64,000 nt of DNA, from NCBI RefSeq assembly GCF_003855255.1, contig NZ_CP034072.1, forward strand, positions 4,521,208 through 4,585,207. The letters are read 5' to 3'. Origin of the DNA: Mycolicibacterium nivoides. GTDB lineage: Bacteria; Actinomycetota; Actinomycetes; Mycobacteriales; Mycobacteriaceae. Below, piece after piece: positions 10,721-20,568 of the stretch (position 1 is the first letter of the stretch; each line of letters starts with the position of its first letter). Below the pieces are notes generated by a model. The model saw nothing but the letters and a program-made list of their open reading frames with translations, had not been told where the DNA came from and did no database searches. The position numbers were made by a program, and so were the translations under genes.

Positions 10721-11143
10721 CTAGCTCACCCGCGTGTTGTGGGCGGAGCGGATCAGCCAGCGCCCGTCGTGTTCGACGACGACATAGCTGATGATGCCGC
10801 TGCGGTCTTCCGGCTGCGCTCCCGCCTGCACGTGGTCGGGCCAGTCCCAGCGAGTGTGCACCAGCGCCACGCCCGGGGCGATCTCGGCGATGGCCTCGAC
10901 CCGCTGGGTGTAGTTGCGCTTCTGGCGGACAACGGATTCCGGCACATCCAGGTGCCCCTCGACATTGTCGTCGCGCGAGGTCCACCACAGGCCGCTGTGC
11001 GCGACGAAGTCGGCATCCTCGGTGAAATACCGGCCCCAGCCCTCCATGTCGTGCGCTACCCACAGGTCGGTGGCGGCACTCATGACGGCCCTGATGTCCT
11101 GTTGATCCTTCGCGTTCACCAGACCAGTGTCGGACCGCAACAT
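10721..11143 (-). CDS. SnoaL/NTF2-like protein (DUF4440 type)
   Basis: 140-aa cone-shaped alpha+beta protein of the nuclear-transport-factor-2-like superfamily. An N-terminal helix pair with DLWVAHDMEGWGRYFTEDADF is followed by alternating strands ending in DGRWLIRSAHNTRVS, typical of SgcJ/SnoaL-like proteins. These bind small hydrophobic ligands and act as isomerases, dehydratases or hydrolases, but no catalytic residue can be assigned here. ATG 11143 begins 9 nt after the monooxygenase stop; GTG 11119 (MNAKDQQ) is an alternative and neither has a good ribosome site. It is part of the MHS-LLM-NTF2-PIGL-ADH operon. Confidence 0.8.
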   Translation of the reverse strand: MLRSDTGLVNAKDQQDIRAVMSAATDLWVAHDMEGWGRYFTEDADFVAHSGLWWTSRDDNVEGHLDVPESVVRQKRNYTQRVEAIAEIAPGVALVHTRWDWPDHVQAGAQPEDRSGIISYVVVEHDGRWLIRSAHNTRVS

Positions 11144-11152
11144 TGGTTCATG

Positions 11153-12517
11153 TCAACCCCAGCCCTGCGGCCGATAGGCCGCGCCCGGATGCCCAGGAAC
11201 CAGCAACGGCCCGGCCCCGCCGAGCCGCTCGCGCAGGGTGGTCCGCTCAGCCTGGTCGGGTAGCCGGCCGCGACGACGCAACTCGGGTACGACATGGCGG
11301 GCGAAATCGACAAAGGTGCCCGGCGTCGTGACGTAGGCCAGGTTGAACCCGTCGACACCGGCTTCGTCGACCCACCGCTCGAGTTCATCGGCCACCTCGG
11401 TGGGTGAACCCACCACGACCGGGCCCCGACCACCGAGACCGACCTCGTGAGCCAGTTCCCCCGCCGTCCAGTTCCGGTCCGACGTGGTGAACGATGCCAG
11501 CGCAGAACGATTGGCCTCGGTCTGGACGTACTTCAGAGGTTCGTCGGGCCCGAGCTCGGCCAGATCCACGCCGGTCCAGCCGCCGAACAGCGCCAATGCC
11601 CCGGCTGCGCTGACAAACTGCCGGTACTCGTGCAGCTTGGCGACAGCCAGTTCCCGGGTCTCGGCGACGATCGGCGTCACCATCGTGAACACCTTGATGG
11701 ACCGGGGATCTCGTCCGTGTTCGGCCGCGGCCGCACGCAGCGCCTTGACCGGCTTGGCGACGATCTCGGGCGTCGGGCCCGACACGAACACCGCCTCGGC
11801 GTGAGCCGCGGCGAACTTGACCCCTCGCGGCGAGGCGCCTGCCTGGAACAGCATCGGGGTGCGCTGCGGAGACGGTTCGCACAGGAACGGCCCCGGGACG
11901 CTGAAGTAGCGGCCCTTGTGCTCGATGTCATGGACTTTCGCCGGATCGGTGAACACGCCTCGTTCCCGGTCGCGGACGACGGCGTCGGGTTCCCACGATG
12001 CCTCCCACAGCTTGTAGCAGACCTCGAGGTACTCCTCGGCGATCTCGTAGCGCTCGTCGTGCGGGATCTGGGCATCCAGCCCCAGATTCCGGGCGGCACT
12101 GTCGAGATAGGAGGTGACGATGTTCCAGGCCACGCGGCCGTCGGTCAGGTGGTCGAGTGTCGAGAACCGCCGTGCCAGCGCATAGGGCTGCTCGTAGGTC
12201 AACGACACCGTGACACCGAACCCCAGGGTCTCGGTGACGGCCGCCATGGCCGAAACGGCCAGTGTCGGGTCGTTGACCGGTACCTGTGCGGCATCGGCCA
12301 CCGCGGCATCCCGCGATGCGCCGTACACGTCGTAGACGCCGAGCACGTCGGCCAGGAACAACGCATCGAAGCCGCCGGCCTCCAGCGTGCGGGCCAGATC
12401 CGTCCAGTACTTGAGCTCGCGGTATCGGTAACCCTGGTCTTCGGGGTGGCGCCACAAACCCGCGGACTGATGTCCGACGCAGGCCATGTCGAAGGCGTTG
12501 AGATAGATCCTGCTCAT
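11153..12517 (-). CDS. NtaA/SnaA/DszA-type FMN-dependent monooxygenase (luciferase-like fold)
   Basis: 454-aa class C flavin monooxygenase. Length and N-terminus (LNAFDMACVGHQSAGLWRHP, then [26 protein letters not shown]) match the NtaA/SnaA/DszA group that oxidises thioethers, sulfones, nitrilotriacetate and related xenobiotics using reduced FMN supplied by a separate reductase. No reductase gene is adjacent. ATG 12517 overlaps the transporter stop (ATGA), showing translational coupling. Its context, between a carboxylate-type transporter and hydrolytic/ADH enzymes, suggests an uptake-and-degrade operon. The substrate cannot be read from the sequence. Confidence 0.92.
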   Translation of the reverse strand: MSRIYLNAFDMACVGHQSAGLWRHPEDQGYRYRELKYWTDLARTLEAGGFDALFLADVLGVYDVYGASRDAAVADAAQVPVNDPTLAVSAMAAVTETLGFGVTVSLTYEQPYALARRFSTLDHLTDGRVAWNIVTSYLDSAARNLGLDAQIPHDERYEIAEEYLEVCYKLWEASWEPDAVVRDRERGVFTDPAKVHDIEHKGRYFSVPGPFLCEPSPQRTPMLFQAGASPRGVKFAAAHAEAVFVSGPTPEIVAKPVKALRAAAAEHGRDPRSIKVFTMVTPIVAETRELAVAKLHEYRQFVSAAGALALFGGWTGVDLAELGPDEPLKYVQTEANRSALASFTTSDRNWTAGELAHEVGLGGRGPVVVGSPTEVADELERWVDEAGVDGFNLAYVTTPGTFVDFARHVVPELRRRGRLPDQAERTTLRERLGGAGPLLVPGHPGAAYRPQGWG

Positions 12518-13830
12518 CGCGCGTCCCCGATCTCATCCCGATGCGTTTCCCGCGCGAAATAGGCCGCCGCGAACGTGATCGCCGTCAGCACTACGAAATA
12601 TCCGACGATCAGCCACGGGGTGCCGCCACCTGCGACCAGCAGCGCCGCCGCGATCAGCGGTGCGAAACCGCCCGAGAGCACGGCACCGATCTGATACCCC
12701 AACGAGGCACCGCTGTAGCGCACCCGGGTGTCGAACAATTCCCCGAACCAGGCGGCCTGCGGCCCGTACATGGCGTCGTGAGCGATGTTGACACCGAACA
12801 CGATCGACAACATGATCGCGATGTGGGACCCGGTTCCCGCCGCGACGAAGAACAGGATGAGGGCCACCACACCGGCCACCGCACCGAACAGATACGGAGG
12901 CCGCCGGCCGATCCGGTCGGACAGCATTGCCCATGCCGGCGTACTGACCAGGCCGATGGCCGACGCGATCAAGACTGCCGTCAAGCCGACCTGACTGCCC
13001 GCGGACGACGAATCCTGCAGGTAGGTCAAGGAATACGTGGTCAGCAGGACAAACAGGGCGATCTGCGAGAACCGCAGCCCGGTGGTGATCAACACATTGC
13101 GGGGTTGGGTGCGCAGCACCTCCAGCACAGGCAGCCGCGCCACCTCACCGCGGTCTCGGACCTCGGTGAAAACCTCGGCGTCGGTGAGCCGCAGCCGGAT
13201 CACCAGACCGATCACGACCAGGACGGCACTGAGCAGGAACGGGATTCGCCAACCGTAGGCGAGGAAGGCTTCGGGGCCTGCGACGGTTCTCGTCACGTAG
13301 AAGATCGCCGTCGAGAGCAACATGCCGGCCGGGGAACCCAATTGGGTGAAACTGCCGAACAGGCCGCGGCGACCTGGCGGTGCATGCTCCACCGAAAGTA
13401 GTGCCGCACCGCCCCATTCGGCGCCCACCGCCAGGCCTTGCAGCAGCCTCAGGCCGACCAGCAGCACGGGCGCGAGCAGCCCGATCTGGGCGTAGGTCGG
13501 CAGGAGTCCGATCGCGAAGGTGCTCAGCCCCATCCCCACGAGCGCGGCGACCAGAACCACCTTGCGCCCCAGCCGATCTCCGTAGTGACCAGATATCAGG
13601 GCGCCCAAGGGCCGGGCACCGAACCCCGCGGCGTAGGTCGCGAACGAGGCCAGCGTGCCCGCCGTCGACGAGATGTTCGGGAAGAACAACGGTTTGAAGA
13701 CCAGGGCCGCGGCCGTGGCGTACAGGTAGAAGTCGTACCACTCGATCGTCGTGCCGACCGCACTACCCAGCGCGACGGTGCGCGCACTCGGCTTGGCGGG
13801 GGGCGCTGAACGCGGGTCGGTAATAGTCAC
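12514..13830 (-). CDS. MFS transporter, metabolite:H+ symporter (MHS) family
   Basis: 438-aa transporter with about twelve membrane helices. N-terminal GTTIEWYDFYLYATAAALVF and the loop GHYGDRLGRKVV are hallmarks of the MHS group (ShiA, KgtP, ProP relatives) that import organic acids or osmolytes with protons. I chose GTG 13830 (MTITDPRS), removing about 20 open codons of non-family sequence. It is the first gene of the minus-strand operon ending at 8966 and lies 72 bp downstream of the TetR gene in the same orientation. It probably imports the substrate attacked by the monooxygenase; that is inference from position. Confidence 0.92.
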   Translation of the reverse strand: MTITDPRSAPPAKPSARTVALGSAVGTTIEWYDFYLYATAAALVFKPLFFPNISSTAGTLASFATYAAGFGARPLGALISGHYGDRLGRKVVLVAALVGMGLSTFAIGLLPTYAQIGLLAPVLLVGLRLLQGLAVGAEWGGAALLSVEHAPPGRRGLFGSFTQLGSPAGMLLSTAIFYVTRTVAGPEAFLAYGWRIPFLLSAVLVVIGLVIRLRLTDAEVFTEVRDRGEVARLPVLEVLRTQPRNVLITTGLRFSQIALFVLLTTYSLTYLQDSSSAGSQVGLTAVLIASAIGLVSTPAWAMLSDRIGRRPPYLFGAVAGVVALILFFVAAGTGSHIAIMLSIVFGVNIAHDAMYGPQAAWFGELFDTRVRYSGASLGYQIGAVLSGGFAPLIAAALLVAGGGTPWLIVGYFVVLTAITFAAAYFARETHRDEIGDAR

Positions 13831-13902
13831 GTGGCCGCAGGCTATGCGGGGTCGGACCGGCCCGGAAGATTTGTCCTCAGCCTGACGCAAAGGCGTCGGA
13901 CG

Positions 13903-14511
13903 TTACTTTCCGACGGTAGCCCCGTGCACCAGGATCGCCGCCGTCTGCGCCACCCACTCGTCGTCGAGTTCGCGTTCGGGCCACAACAGCATCCGCAGCA
14001 TGGTCGACCCGCCGATGAGCTCCACCAGGCGGTCCGGGTCGACATCCGGTTGGACCTCACCCCGCACGATGCCGTCGACGATCCGGGCGCGCACGGTGAC
14101 GAAAGTCCCGGCGAACCGCTGCATCACCCGGGCGTTCAGGTCGGTGTCGGCGACGACGTCGGCGACCAGTCCGGGCAGCGCCGCACGCATCACCGGACTG
14201 GTGAACACATCGCGGGCGGCACCGATCATCGCCCGGATGTCTGCGGCGATGTCGCCCGCCGGCGCCGTCAACGCGGTCGCGGCAGCGGGGAACACTGCCT
14301 CGTGCACCAACTCCGCTTTGCTCGACCACCGGCGGTACAGCGCGGTTTTCGTGGTCTGTGCCCGCTCGGCGACCGCCGCCATGGTCAGGTTCGCGTAGCC
14401 GATTTCGACAAGCAGGTCCGCGGTCGCCTGCAATATGGCAGCGTCAATGCGCGGGTCGCGGGGGCGTCCCGCTCCGGCACTCTTGCCAACTGATGATGGC
14501 TCTGCTTTCAT
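13903..14511 (-). CDS. TetR family transcriptional regulator (Rv3167c-like)
   Basis: 202-aa repressor. The N-terminal HTH is clear: ILQATADLLVEIGYANLTMA, then VAERAQTTKTALYRRWSSK, with the ligand-binding half after residue 70. ATG 14511 gives MKAEPSSVGKS; open codons upstream on this strand run antisense into the kinase gene and are not coding. It is divergent from the APH kinase with a 19-bp palindrome between them, so it most likely represses itself and the kinase pair. The order TetR/APH/unknown matches recalled M. tuberculosis Rv3167c-Rv3168-Rv3169. The inducer is unknown. Confidence 0.93.
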   Translation of the reverse strand: MKAEPSSVGKSAGAGRPRDPRIDAAILQATADLLVEIGYANLTMAAVAERAQTTKTALYRRWSSKAELVHEAVFPAAATALTAPAGDIAADIRAMIGAARDVFTSPVMRAALPGLVADVVADTDLNARVMQRFAGTFVTVRARIVDGIVRGEVQPDVDPDRLVELIGGSTMLRMLLWPERELDDEWVAQTAAILVHGATVGK

Positions 14512-14512
14512 A

Positions 14513-14531
14513 ACGCTACTAACAGTATCGT
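14513..14531. promoter_or_regulatory. Probable TetR operator between divergent genes
   Basis: ACGCTACTAACAGTATCGT is an inverted repeat with 8-bp arms (14513-14520, 14524-14531; one mismatch) and a 3-bp centre. It starts 2 bp from the TetR ATG and ends 25 bp before the kinase ATG, the expected place for an operator controlling both directions. Only this copy was found in the window. Confidence 0.7.
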
Positions 14532-14556
14532 AATTGTGGCCGTAAGGAACAGTTGA

Positions 14557-15702
<1,146 letters not shown>

Positions 15703-16818
15703 ATGCTCGGCCCGATGGACGAATTCCCGGTCCACCAAGTCCCCCAGCCGATCGCCTGGCCCGGGTCTTCCGACCGGAACTTCTACGACCGTTCGTATTT
15801 CAACGCCCATGACCGCACCGGCGACATCTTCGTCATCACGGGCCTGGGCTACTACCCCAACCTCGGGGTGAAGGACGCCTACTTCCTCGTACGGCGCGGC
15901 GATGAGCAGACGGCGGTACACCTGTCCGACGCGATCGATCAGGACCGGCTCAACCAGCACGTCGGCGCTTACCGGGTCGAGGTCACCGAGCCGCTCAAGA
16001 AGATCCGCATCGTGCTCGACGAGACCGAGGGCGTCGCCGCAGACCTCACCTGGGACGGGCTGTTCGATGTCGTCCAGGAACAGCCGCATCTGATGCGCCA
16101 GGGCAACCGGGTCACCCTCGACGCCCAGCGCTTCGCCCAATTGGGTTCCTGGAGTGGCCATCTCGAGATCGACGGCCAGCGCATCGACGTCACCCCAGAC
16201 ACCTGGATCGGCTCGCGCGACCGGTCCTGGGGCATCCGCCCGGTCGGTGAGGCCGAACCGGCCGGACGTCCGGCCGACCCGCCGTTCGAAGGCATGTGGT
16301 GGCTGTATGTGCCGATGGCTTTCGACGACTTCTCGATCGTCTTCATCATCCAGGAGGACCCCAGCGGGTTCCGCTCGCTCAACGACTGCAGCCGCGTCTT
16401 CAAGGACGGCCGCGTCGAGCAGCTCGGCTGGCCGCGGGTGAAGATCCACTACCGCTCCGGCACCCGGATTCCGACCGGGGCCACCATCGAGGCCACCGCG
16501 CCCGACGGCACGCCCGTCCGGTTCGACGTGGAATCCAAACTGCCCGTGCCGATTCACGTCGGCGGCGGCTATGGCGGCGACGTCGACTGGATCCACGGCG
16601 TGTGGAAGGGCGAGAAGTTCATCGAGCGCCGCACCTACGACATGAACGATCCGGCGGTTGTCGGCCGGACCGCGTTCGGCGTGATCGACCACGTCGGACG
16701 GGCCCTGTGCACCGAGGGCAACGGTGCGCCGGTGGAAGGCTGGGGCCTGTTCGAGCACGGCGCACTCGGCCGACACGATCCGTCCGGCTTCGCCGACTGG
16801 CTCACCGTCGCCCCGTAG
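15703..16818 (+). CDS. Conserved protein, Rv3169-like (DUF7064/7065 type)
   Basis: 371-aa protein without signal peptide or membrane helix. It is rich in beta-strands and Trp/Gly turns (for example GMWWLYVPMAFDDFSIVFI and GGGYGGDVDWIHGVWKGEKF), resembling the lipocalin-like AttH/CrtC-type beta-barrels often annotated as DUF7064/DUF7065. Its ATG follows the kinase stop TAA immediately, so the two are co-translated and probably act on the same lipid or acyl substrate. No catalytic residue can be identified with confidence. The same gene pair exists in M. tuberculosis as recalled Rv3168-Rv3169. Confidence 0.85.
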   Translation: MLGPMDEFPVHQVPQPIAWPGSSDRNFYDRSYFNAHDRTGDIFVITGLGYYPNLGVKDAYFLVRRGDEQTAVHLSDAIDQDRLNQHVGAYRVEVTEPLKKIRIVLDETEGVAADLTWDGLFDVVQEQPHLMRQGNRVTLDAQRFAQLGSWSGHLEIDGQRIDVTPDTWIGSRDRSWGIRPVGEAEPAGRPADPPFEGMWWLYVPMAFDDFSIVFIIQEDPSGFRSLNDCSRVFKDGRVEQLGWPRVKIHYRSGTRIPTGATIEATAPDGTPVRFDVESKLPVPIHVGGGYGGDVDWIHGVWKGEKFIERRTYDMNDPAVVGRTAFGVIDHVGRALCTEGNGAPVEGWGLFEHGALGRHDPSGFADWLTVAP

Positions 16819-16824
16819 CCACTT

Positions 16825-17190
16825 TCAGGCAGCCCAGAACAGCGCCGCCGCGCCGATCGCCTCTACGAGGCAGTAGAACCAGTTGGGGTAGAAGGCCGTC
16901 CGTTCGTCGAACACCGCCGAGACGGCACGGCCGACTGCCATTCCGGCCAGTGCGGCACCGACGGTGATCAGTACCCCGGTGCGCACCTCCCCCGGCGCCA
17001 CAGCCGCGTATGCCAGCACCGCGGCGATGGCAAGACCGAAGCCGCCGTACACGCCACGGACTTCCGCGCGGGCCGCGGCAGTCCTCAGGTCGTAGTCGAA
17101 GGGACGCAGAATCGCCTTCGGAGCTGCCAGCGCGTACACACCCATGCCGAGGAAGAACACCCCGGCCACGACGATCACTGCGATGACCAC
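16825..17190 (-). CDS. DUF4345-type small membrane protein
   Basis: 121-aa protein with four hydrophobic helices (about 1-24, 45-65, 70-90, 102-121) and the short conserved motif RTAAARAEVRGVYGG. GTG 17190 is chosen because AGGAGG lies 6 nt upstream; this makes the protein start MVIAVIVVAGVFFLG. A GTG five codons earlier would put the Shine-Dalgarno inside the gene. The function of DUF4345 proteins is unknown. It is divergent from the AraC regulator with only 33 bp between starts, suggesting that regulator may control it. Confidence 0.85.
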   Translation of the reverse strand: MVIAVIVVAGVFFLGMGVYALAAPKAILRPFDYDLRTAAARAEVRGVYGGFGLAIAAVLAYAAVAPGEVRTGVLITVGAALAGMAVGRAVSAVFDERTAFYPNWFYCLVEAIGAAALFWAA

Positions 17191-17223
17191 GGTAAGCCTC
17201 CTGTTCACGTTGTCCCGCTCAGC

Positions 17224-17976
17224 ATGCAGACTGAACCCGTGCCTGCGCTTCCACAAACCTGCTGCCCCACGGTGTGGCTGTGGCCGGGGCAGGCGCTCTA
17301 TTCCGGGCCCGGTCTCGGTCTGCAGCCGCATTCCGGATCCGTGTGGTGCTTGGCCGTCGGGGTCGACGGACCGCTGACGGTGACGGTGCAGGGCACCGCG
17401 ATCGTCGCACGCAGTGTGTTGATTCCACCGCGGCTCACCCATCACCTGTCGATGCAGGGTGGGTTGGTGTCGTGCTATCTCGATCCCAGTTCGCAGCGCA
17501 GCGCGTCGTGCCGTGAGCAGTTCGGCTTCCGCGGCGGCATCGGCGTCGGTCACGCCGCCGAGGCCGTCCTGACGGCGAGGCCGGGCGACGACGATGCCGC
17601 CCGGCGCTGGCTGGACCTGGCCGCACCGGATACACCTCATCGGATCGATCCCCGGATCGAGCTGGTGGCCAAGCAGATTCGCGAAGATCCGGCGGCAGCG
17701 GTGTCGGCGCGTGAGTTCGCGGCCGCCGCGGGGTTGTCCGAATCGCGATTCCTGCATCTGTTCCGGCGTGAGGCCGGCACCAGCCTCCGCCGCTACCGGA
17801 TGTGGAGCCGGCTCGTGTCAGCGGGCGCCGCCGTGGCAGCAGGGCAGAATCTGACCACAGCGGCGGCCGATTCCGGATTCGCCAGCCCGTCGCACCTGGC
17901 CGACACCTTCAAGACCACGTTCGGGCTGTCGGCGACGCAGCTGCTGACGACGGGCCTGCGCATCCGAACCCCCTGA
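17224..17976 (+). CDS. AraC family transcriptional regulator
   Basis: 250-aa regulator. Residues 1-130 form a cupin-like sensory part, and residues about 140-245 contain the two AraC helix-turn-helix units: VSAREFAAAAGLSESRFLHL and LTTAAADSGFASPSHLADTF, the second followed by KTTFGLSATQL. It starts at ATG 17224, divergent from the DUF4345 gene. A long hairpin lies directly after the stop. The ligand and targets are unknown. Confidence 0.92.
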   Translation: MQTEPVPALPQTCCPTVWLWPGQALYSGPGLGLQPHSGSVWCLAVGVDGPLTVTVQGTAIVARSVLIPPRLTHHLSMQGGLVSCYLDPSSQRSASCREQFGFRGGIGVGHAAEAVLTARPGDDDAARRWLDLAAPDTPHRIDPRIELVAKQIREDPAAAVSAREFAAAAGLSESRFLHLFRREAGTSLRRYRMWSRLVSAGAAVAAGQNLTTAAADSGFASPSHLADTFKTTFGLSATQLLTTGLRIRTP

Positions 17977-18034
17977 CGAGCGACCGCGCAGGTACGCGAG
18001 ATACGGCGTGTCGGCGTACAGACACGGTCGCTCG
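17977..18034. terminator. Bidirectional hairpin between convergent genes (family member 2)
   Basis: Outer arms 17977-17988 and 18023-18034 pair over 12 bp with one mismatch (CGAGCGACCG core). After a 3x3 internal loop, a second stem GTACGC/GCGTAC forms at 17992-17997 and 18014-18019. It fills almost the entire gap between the AraC stop and the end of the monooxygenase gene, so it fits a shared factor-assisted terminator. There is no U-tract. Related hairpins are at 8127-8192 and 47464-47521. Confidence 0.6.
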
Positions 18035-18040
18035 CGGTGA

Positions 18041-19525
18041 TCAGGCCACGGCGACGGGTGCGCGGCCGAAGACCATCGACTCGTCGATCCGGTCGAAGCG
18101 GTGGTCGATCGCGTCGAGCACATAGTTGTGCCGCACGTGCCAGGGCCGTTTGGTGCCCGAACGCGGCAACGCGTGCTCGGAACGCTGGATGTAACCGGCC
18201 TCCAGATCCCACGTGCGCTTCTCCGGCATGGGCGCCGCGCCCTTGTGCGGATAGGCATGGGTGTAGCCGTGAAGACCCATGTACGCCAACAGGTTCGCGA
18301 AGGCCCGGGCGGTCATGTCGGCCCGCAGCGTCCACGATGCGTTGGTGTAGCCGATGCACCAGGCCAGGTTCGGAACGTCCTCGAGCAGGAACTCCTTGTA
18401 GACGAACCGCTCGGTCGGCTTGACCTCCTGCCCGTCCACCGTCAGCCTGATGCCGCCGAGCGCCTGCAGTTGCAGGCCGGTCGCGGTGACGATCACGTCC
18501 GCGTCCACCCGCGCACCGGATTTCAGCACGATGCCCGCGGCGTCGATGTGATCGATGTGATCGGTGACGACCTCGACCCGGCCGTCACTGATGTGCGCGA
18601 ACAGATCACCGTCGAGCACAAGGCACAACCGCTGATCCCACGGGTTGTAGCGCGGCTTGAAATGCACGTCGACGGGATAGCCCTCCGGCAATGCCGCCAC
18701 GATCTGCTTGCGCAGGTAACTGCGACCGAGACCGGGGGCCTTGCGGAAGAAGAAATAGCTCAGCACGTGGATCATCGCGTTGCGGAACCGCACAACTTGA
18801 TGGGATAGCTTGCGCGGCAGAATTTTCCGGATGGTCTGCACCGACGGAACAACGCGGTCCGCCGCCACCATGTAGGTCGGTGACCGCTGCAGCATCGTCA
18901 CGTGGCCGGCCTGTTGCGCCAGCGCGGGCACCAAACTGACCGCGGTGGCCCCGCTGCCGATCACCACGACTCGCTTGCCGGAGTAGTCCAGCGATTCGGG
19001 CCAGAACTGCGGGTGCACCACGTCGCCGCCGAAGTTCTCCATCCCGGGGAATTCCGGTGTGTAGGGCTCGTCGTAGTTGTAGTAACCGGTGCCGAAGAAC
19101 AGGAACCGGGCCCGGTACGTGACGGCCTGACCGTCCTGTTCGGCCTGAACGGTCCAGGTGTCGGTGTCCGAATCCCAATCCGCCGACAGCACATGGGTGT
19201 TGAACCGGATGTGGCGATCGATGCCGTGCGCCCGGGCAGTCTCGGTCAGATAGTCGCGGATGTCGTCACCGTCGGCCACGTTCTCCGGCTTGGTCCATGG
19301 CTGGTACGGGAAGCTCAGCGTGAAGATGTCACTGTCGGAGCGGATCCCCGGGTAGCGGAACAGGTCCCAGGTGCCACCGATCCGCTCCCGGCGTTCCAGC
19401 ACGGTGTAGGTCAGCCCGGGGCTCTTCTCATGGACGCGGTAGGCCGCGCCCAACCCTGATATCCCCGCCCCGATGATGAGCACATCCGAGTAGTCCGGAT
19501 CCGCAGCGCGACGTGCACCGTCCAT
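18041..19525 (-). CDS. Flavin-containing/Baeyer-Villiger monooxygenase, EthA/MymA-like
   Basis: 494-aa FAD- and NADPH-dependent monooxygenase. FAD-binding GAGISG is near residue 18, the BVMO fingerprint FGGDVVHPQFW around 160, and the NADP-binding GSGATA soon after. Length and many segments (GGTWDLFRYPGIRSDSDIFT, YNPWDQRLCLV, YTNASWTLRAD) are like recalled M. tuberculosis EthA and MymA, which oxidise ketones and activate thioamide drugs. ATG 19525 has a good AAAGGAGG site. Which of the two is the closer relative cannot be settled without alignment. It is convergent with the AraC gene. Confidence 0.93.
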   Translation of the reverse strand: MDGARRAADPDYSDVLIIGAGISGLGAAYRVHEKSPGLTYTVLERRERIGGTWDLFRYPGIRSDSDIFTLSFPYQPWTKPENVADGDDIRDYLTETARAHGIDRHIRFNTHVLSADWDSDTDTWTVQAEQDGQAVTYRARFLFFGTGYYNYDEPYTPEFPGMENFGGDVVHPQFWPESLDYSGKRVVVIGSGATAVSLVPALAQQAGHVTMLQRSPTYMVAADRVVPSVQTIRKILPRKLSHQVVRFRNAMIHVLSYFFFRKAPGLGRSYLRKQIVAALPEGYPVDVHFKPRYNPWDQRLCLVLDGDLFAHISDGRVEVVTDHIDHIDAAGIVLKSGARVDADVIVTATGLQLQALGGIRLTVDGQEVKPTERFVYKEFLLEDVPNLAWCIGYTNASWTLRADMTARAFANLLAYMGLHGYTHAYPHKGAAPMPEKRTWDLEAGYIQRSEHALPRSGTKRPWHVRHNYVLDAIDHRFDRIDESMVFGRAPVAVA

Positions 19526-19569
19526 GGCGAACCTCCTTTGGTCCCGCGCAGTACCACCACCCTATGTGC

Positions 19570-20550
19570 TCAGTCGCGCAGTGCGTCGACGATCTGGGCA
19601 AGTGAATCCACCGCGATCGGACCCGGTTGGTACAGGCAGATCCGGTCGGACACCCCGCCCACGCGGTCACGGATGTGGGCGGCGATGTCGGCTGGACTAC
19701 CGCAGGCCGCGATGGTGTGCAGCACCTCGTCGTCGATGAGCGAACCCATCTCCTGCCACCGGCCCTGCTTGGACAGTGCGTTGAGCTCGGGCTGCAAATC
19801 GCCCCAGCCGTGCACCTCCAGCACAGGGCGATAGGCCGGGGTCGAGCCGTAGAACGCCAGCAGCCGTCGCGCCGCGTCGTGGTCGTCGCCGGCCGACACG
19901 ATGATCTCCGGGACGATTGCCAGCTCGCGCTGGTCACGGCCGGCGGCGGCGAGCCCGTCACGCACCGCGGGCAACGTCGCCTCCTGCAGGAACCGCTTGG
20001 ACCCGAACGGCATCACCAGCAGGCCGTCGGCGAACTGCGCGGTGGCCCGGGTCAGCCTCGGCCCCAGAGCGCCGACATAGATCGGCGGCGGACCGTACGG
20101 ATTGTCCCGGGGAGTGAACGTCGGAGTCATCAGGGTGTGCCGGTAGTACTCGCCGCGGAAGTCGAGCCGCTCGCCGGTGTCCCAGGCCGCGAAGATCGCC
20201 CGCAATGCCGCGACGAACTCGGACATCCGGGCCACCGGCCGGTCGAACTCCGCACCGAACCGCTTCTCGATCTGGGTGCGGATCTGGGTGCCGAGCCCGA
20301 GGGTGAACCGCCCACCAGACAGGATCTGGTGGTCGATGGCCTGGTGTGCCAGGTGAATCGGATTGCGGGGGAACGCAATTGCCACATTGGTCATCAGGTC
20401 GAGATCCCCGACGGTGCTGGCCAGCGTCAGCGGGGTGAACACATCGTGTGGCCCCTCGAACGTGAACACCCCGGTGGCACCGGCCTCACGTAGGGCTGCG
20501 GCACGGCCGATCGCGTCTTGCGGCCCGAACAACGCTGTCATGACCTTCAC
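19570..20550 (-). CDS. LLM-class F420-dependent oxidoreductase
   Basis: 326-aa TIM-barrel protein of the luciferase-like/F420-dependent group. Typical features are an early EGPHDVFTPLTLAS, the central QILSGGRFTLGLGTQ, and GPPPIYVGALGPRLTRATAQ. In mycobacteria such proteins usually use F420, but no residue here proves it over FMN. GTG 20550 (MKVMTALFG) is preferred; ATG 20541 is possible. Only 18 bp separate it from the divergent amine oxidase start. A long open frame extends upstream antisense to that gene and is not real. The substrate is unknown. Confidence 0.9.
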   Translation of the reverse strand: MKVMTALFGPQDAIGRAAALREAGATGVFTFEGPHDVFTPLTLASTVGDLDLMTNVAIAFPRNPIHLAHQAIDHQILSGGRFTLGLGTQIRTQIEKRFGAEFDRPVARMSEFVAALRAIFAAWDTGERLDFRGEYYRHTLMTPTFTPRDNPYGPPPIYVGALGPRLTRATAQFADGLLVMPFGSKRFLQEATLPAVRDGLAAAGRDQRELAIVPEIIVSAGDDHDAARRLLAFYGSTPAYRPVLEVHGWGDLQPELNALSKQGRWQEMGSLIDDEVLHTIAACGSPADIAAHIRDRVGGVSDRICLYQPGPIAVDSLAQIVDALRD

Positions 20551-20568
20551 GCGTGAGAGCCTAGACAG

